The position numbers and the translations under genes were made by a program. From assembly GCF_950295315.1 (NCBI RefSeq), contig NC_080168.1:64379838-64443837 (forward strand): a stretch of 64,000 nucleotides of DNA, in the 5' to 3' direction. The stretch is from Erinaceus europaeus (taxonomy: Eukaryota; Chordata; Mammalia; Eulipotyphla; Erinaceidae). A model generated the notes under the pieces. The model did no database searches and was not told where the DNA came from. It saw only the letters and a program-made list of their open reading frames with translations. Each line of letters opens with the position of its first letter. The first letter of the stretch is position 1. Positions 60,288-64,000 of the stretch are shown in pieces.

Positions 60288-60444
60288 GAGAAAGACACCT
60301 GCAGACCTGCATCACCACTTGTGAAGTGACTCCCCTGCAGGTGGGGAGCCGGGAACTCAAACCCGGATCCTTACGGGATCCTTACACCGGTCCTTGCGCT
60401 TTGCACCACGTGCACTTAACCCGCTGTGCTACCACCTGGCTCCA
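60288..60444 (-). mobile_element. Class A SINE head with an 11-base internal duplication
   Basis: Reads GAAGTGACTCCCCTGCAGGT and CTTAACCCGCTGTGCTACCA. The segment GGATCCTTAC is present twice in tandem at 60366-60388. The 3' half is missing. Confidence 0.85.
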
Positions 60445-60948
60445 GTTGTTTTTGTTTTTTAAAACATAGAGGTCATGTGTGGGGTTTCGGATTCTGAGTG
60501 AGATTTTCTGCACTCTGTGGTCTTACTGTTCTCTCATCCCCCTGTAATTAAAAACTGTCACTGTTTCTTGTTCTTTAATTAAAATGGGACTAAGTGGAAG
60601 TGTTTGTGAGCTCTTGGAGAGAGTTTACTGGGCCCCCAGCAAGGCAGCTAATGTGGAGAACACAACCATCCCCCTGGTGGGGCCAGTCCATGGGCTGGGG
60701 CCAGAAGGGAACCTCTGTGACAACTGTGGGTGGTCATTCCCCTTGGAACTAGGTCTCTGAGACACGCACAGCCTCTGGTACTGCAGAGGCTAAGACACCT
60801 CAAGACATCACTAAGGTACAGTGGTCCTCAGTGTTTCTAGGGAGGCCAGGGGGTGGTCTGACTGTCATAATCCACATTGTGCAGCTTCATTCCTCGTTAG
60901 TGCATAGAGCAGGAGAGATGAAGTAAGGGCTTAAAAGCTTTATCACTG

Positions 60949-61695
60949 TGGCTGGGAGGTAGCTTAGTGGGTAGAGTGCACACTTTTTCTCTTTTTTCCC
61001 CCTGAATACTCTTCCCCACCCCAGAGTCTTTTACTTTGGTGCAATATACCAAACCCAGTCCAAATTCTGCTTTGTGTTTTTTTAGTTTTTCAACTTCTTT
61101 TTTTAAAATTATTAGTGATTTAATAATTATTCACAATATTGTGCAGTAAGAGGGCTACAGTTCTATACAGTTCCCATCACCAGAGTTCCCTGTCCCATCC
61201 CCTCCATTGGAAGCCTCCCTATTCTATATCCCTCTGGGAGCATAGGCCAAACATCTTTATGGGGTGCAGAAGGTGGGAGTTCTTCTGTAATTGCTTCTCT
61301 GCTGGACATGGGCATTGACGGGAGGATCCATACCCCCAGCTTGTTTCTGACTCTCCCTAGTGGGGCAGGGCTCTGGGAAGGTTGGGTTTCAGGACTCATT
61401 GGTGAGGTTGTCTACCCAGGGATGGCAGGTTGATGTCATGGTAGTATTTTTCAACTTCTGTCTATGAGTGAGAGCATCCATATTCATCCTTCTCTTTCTG
61501 ACTTCTCTCACTTAACATGATTCCTTCAAGCTCTATTCAAGTGCACATTTTACCAAGCTTGATGCCTGGGTTCAAGCTCTGGTACCTCATGGGAACATTG
61601 TGGATGGCAGATTAGTTCTGAGGTGTCTCTCCCCTCTATTTCTCCCTCCCTCCTTCCCTCTCTCTCTCTCTCCTTCTCTCTCTCTCTCTCTCTCC
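60949..61695. mobile_element. SINE (+) split by an L1 3' UTR (-), followed by a TC-rich tract
   Basis: The SINE head (GGCTGGGAGGTAGCTTAGTG) stops at 60982 and resumes at 61548 (GATGCCTGGGTTCAAGCTCT). The intervening 60983-61539 is L1 3' UTR in minus orientation (GGTGCAGAAGGTGGGAGTTC). AGTGCACA flanks both sides (60975-60982 and 61540-61547). Confidence 0.85.
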
Positions 61696-61737
61696 TTTCT
61701 CAGTAGGGACATAGAATTAATGGCAGTGGAGTGGGGA

Positions 61738-61882
61738 GGGGCAGAGAAATAGCTCACCTGGGTGGGTGCTTGCATTGCCATGCTTGAACCCAAGCTCAAG
61801 CATCCCTTCCCACTCATCCTGGTGCCACAGGGGAGGTGCTGTGGTATCTCTCCCTCTCTGTCTAAATGAAAAAAAAAGCCCT
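61738..61882 (+). mobile_element. Class C SINE
   Basis: Reads GAGAAATAGCTCACCTGGGT and GGTGCCACAGGGGAGGTGCT and ends in an A run. Confidence 0.75.
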
Positions 61883-61994
61883 GGGAGTGGTGAAACCATG
61901 TATGCAAGAGGCCTCAGCCTTGCAAAAATAAACAAGTTAAGCTGGGTGGAATAGGCCACACAGCTGGATCACACCTGTGTGAGGCACTAGTTTG

Positions 61995-62400
61995 GTTCCT
62001 AGTGCAGTGGCACATCTGGCTAAACCCACATGCCACCATGCACAAGGACCAGGTGCAAGCTCCTGTTCCCACCTGCAGGGGGATGCTTCATGAATAGCGA
62101 AGCAGGTCTGCAGGTCTCACTTTCACACTCTCTCTCTCACTCTCTGTATGTATGTATCTTTTTTTTTTTTATCTTTATTAATAGGATAGAGACAGTGAGA
62201 AATTGAGAGGGAAGGGGGAGAGAGAAAAAGAGACACATGCACCCCTGGTTCACCACTCATGAAGCTTTCCCCTTGCAGGTGGGGACCAGGGGATTGAACC
62301 TGGGGATTGTGCAGTGTAATGTGTGTGCTTAATCAGGTGTGCCACCACCCAGCCCCTGTATGTATGTATCTTTATGTGTCTATCTCTCCTCAGACCTGCC
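61995..62400. mobile_element. Class B SINE (+) interrupted by a class B SINE (-, 62163-62356)
   Basis: The inserted minus copy is bounded by the identical 17-base duplication TGTATGTATGTATCTTT (62146-62162 and 62357-62373). The host SINE head reads AGTGCAGTGGCACATCTGGC. Confidence 0.93.
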
Positions 62401-62807
62401 AGTCCTGTGCTCTCCTCACAGCTACTTTCCTGGTTGCATAATTCCCCTTGAGTGACACATAGGGAGATGTGGTGTCTCCCAGAAAGGTCTGCTCAGGACT
62501 CCAGAGACCATCCCTCTGCCCCCCCCCCCAAGCTTCTTGCATGTGTCCCATCTGTCTGTGTGTCTGTCCTGGGAGTTATGCATTCTCACCTTCCCGGCCT
62601 CCAAGGCTTTCTGCTTCAAGGCAAACTTGAGCTGCTGCAAAAGGCAGCTGGAGAGGGAATGAGCTCCCAGTAGGGGACGAACCAAGAGCCTTGTGTGTGC
62701 TCTTCATTCCCCAGTAACTTCTTTGGCTCTACTTCTAAATTTTGTTATGGTTTCTTTAGGAAAAGAGGGACAGAGAGGGGAATAGGAGACGTCACAGAAC
62801 ACTCCAG

Positions 62808-63137
62808 TGGGGTCAGGTGGTGGCACACCTGGTTGAGTGCACATGATACAATGTGCAAGGACCTGGGTTTCAGCCTCCAGTCCCCTCACCTGCAGGGGGG
62901 AAGCTTTGCAAATGGTGTAGTGCTGCAGGTGTCTCTCTTTCTCCTTCTCTAGCTCCCCTTTCCCTCTCAATTTCTGGCCGTCTCTATCCAATAAATAATG
63001 AAGATAATTAAAAAGATAAACACCCCAGTGTTTATGAAGCTTCCCCCCTGTGCTGTGCATGGTGCTCCCATCTGGTGCAGGGGCTTAAGCCCAGTCATGG
63101 TAAGGTGTGTGCTTTACTGGTTGAGCTATCTCCTGAA
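62808..63137. mobile_element. Class B SINE (+) and class C SINE (-)
   Basis: 62808-63018 is a near-complete class B copy (GGTCAGGTGGTGGCACACCT, CTATCCAATAAATAATGAAG). 63025-63137 is a class C remnant (GTGAGCTATC-like end). Confidence 0.8.
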
Positions 63138-63237
63138 ATGTTTACCTTTCCAAAAGTTAATTTTTTCTTGGCTTATATTGTAAAACTTTAAGCGTGTAGT
63201 TTCATACACAGCTTCATGTGTGTAAGACTTACCACCT

Positions 63238-63515
63238 GGAGAGTCAGGTGGTAGCGCAGCAGGTTAAGCACACGTGGCGCAAAGCGCAAGGACCGGTGTA
63301 AGGATCCTGGTTCTTGGAGCCCCGGCTCCCCACCTGCAGGGGAGTTGCTTCACTGGTGGTGAGCAGATCTGCAGGTGTCTATCTTTCTCTCACCCTCTCT
63401 GTCTTCCCCACCTCTCTCCATTTCTTTCTGTCCTATCCAACAACAATGACATCAATAACTAAAACAATAAAACAAGGGCAACAAACGTGAATAAATAAAT
63501 ATTTTTTAAAAAGGC
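63238..63515 (+). mobile_element. Class A SINE, full length
   Basis: Head GGTAGCGCAGCAGGTTAAGC, middle CCCCACCTGCAGGGGAGTTG, tail ACAATAAAACAAGGGCAACA. The B box is interrupted by a small insertion (GGTTCTTGGAGCCCC). Confidence 0.92.
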
Positions 63516-63598
63516 TCACCACCTTTTACTTCAGTGTGGAATGTAAAGAACTAAAACAAAGGAACGAGACCCAGCTGACTTACTTCTTTTTGTGTATG

Positions 63599-64000
63599 TA
63601 AAATAATTTATTTTTAATTTTTAATTTTCCCTTTTGTTACCCATTTTTTATTGTTGTTGTAGTTATTATTTTTTATTATTGTTGGATAAGACACAGAGAA
63701 ATGGAGAGAGGAGGGGAAAACAGAGAGGGGGAAAGAAAAATAGACACCTGTAGACCTGCTTCACCGCTTATGAAGTAACTCTCCTGCAGGTGGGGAGCCG
63801 GTGACTCAAAACGTGATCCTTATGCTGGTCCTTGCACTTCCTGCCACCTGTGTTTAACCTGCTGCGCTACCGCCCAACTCCCCATAAAATAATTTTTATC
63901 AGTGATTTAATAGTGGTTCACAAGATTATAAGATTAGAGGGGTATAGTTCCACACCACACCCACCACCAAAGTTCTGTGCCCTCAGCTCTCCATAACCAC
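63599..64000 (-). mobile_element. Class A SINE (63610-63884) inserted in an L1 3' UTR that runs off the window
   Basis: TAAAATAATTT is duplicated on both sides (63599-63609 and 63885-63895). The sequence after it (ACACCACACCCACCACCAAA) is the L1 3' UTR seen elsewhere. Confidence 0.85.

Larger units (their letters stand above)
53991..64000. other. Intergenic region downstream of KLHL42
   Basis: No gene is recognised here. It contains one LTR, a GC-rich minisatellite cluster (56592-57958) with an exon-like open segment, and at least ten SINEs. Unassigned single-copy stretches over 300 bases are about 53991-54670, 56040-56590, 58010-58435, 59010-59325, 59490-60285 and 60450-60945. In human the next gene in this direction would be PTHLH; none of its exons is visible here. 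Confidence 0.7.

Overview
This is a stretch of mammalian nuclear genome, almost certainly from a hedgehog (family Erinaceidae). Two lines of evidence agree. First, split genes with canonical GT/AG splice sites encode vertebrate proteins: the last two exons of MRPS35 (+), all three coding exons of MANSC4 (-), and all three coding exons of KLHL42 (+). This is the gene order MRPS35-MANSC4-KLHL42 that I recall from human chromosome 12p11.2. Second, the non-coding sequence is packed with tRNA-derived SINEs that share a tRNA-like head with A and B boxes, a 'CCCACCTGCAGGGGAGTCGCTTCAC' type middle and a CAA/AAC-rich tail. I recognise these as the ERI-type SINEs of erinaceids. They come with L1 fragments carrying a distinctive 3' UTR.

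Layout. 1-13640: 3' part of MRPS35, with two exons separated by an 11.5 kb intron full of SINEs. 13640-18930: convergent intergenic DNA, mostly SINEs and an L1 3' UTR. 18930-26556: MANSC4 on the minus strand, with a (CATC)n satellite in intron 2 and a solo LTR in intron 1. 26557-32800: head-to-head intergenic DNA. 32825-34560: CpG island with the KLHL42 promoter/5' UTR minisatellite and the large first exon. 34485-49075: KLHL42 introns and exons 2-3, including a 2.4 kb 5'-truncated L1 and several nested SINEs. 49076 to about 53990: probable long KLHL42 3' UTR. About 54000-64000: downstream intergenic DNA, with a second LTR of the same family as the first, a 1.4 kb GC-rich cluster of minisatellites, and more SINEs.

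The three genes are not an operon and have unrelated jobs: a mitoribosomal small-subunit protein, a single-pass MANSC-domain membrane protein, and a CUL3 E3 ligase adaptor. I see no prokaryotic, phage or CRISPR content. I also see no convincing novel multi-gene system. The most interesting unexplained segment is the GC-rich repeat cluster at 56590-58000, which holds an exon-like open segment. The L1 at 37039-39451 is also worth a look, because its flanking duplication is unusually long and re-uses an older SINE target site.

Repeat classes used below: A = canonical ERI SINE with long AAC-rich tail; B = related SINE with a 'GGTGGCACACCTGG' head; C = 'AGCTCACCTGGATAGTG' head SINE; D = 'GGCACAGTGGATAAG' head SINE; E = 'CATAATGGTTATGC' head SINE. 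'Extended' means the 3' part has the extra module ending 'AGCAATAACCCTGG'. These class letters are mine. Repeat boundaries were judged by eye and may be off by 5-20 bases.
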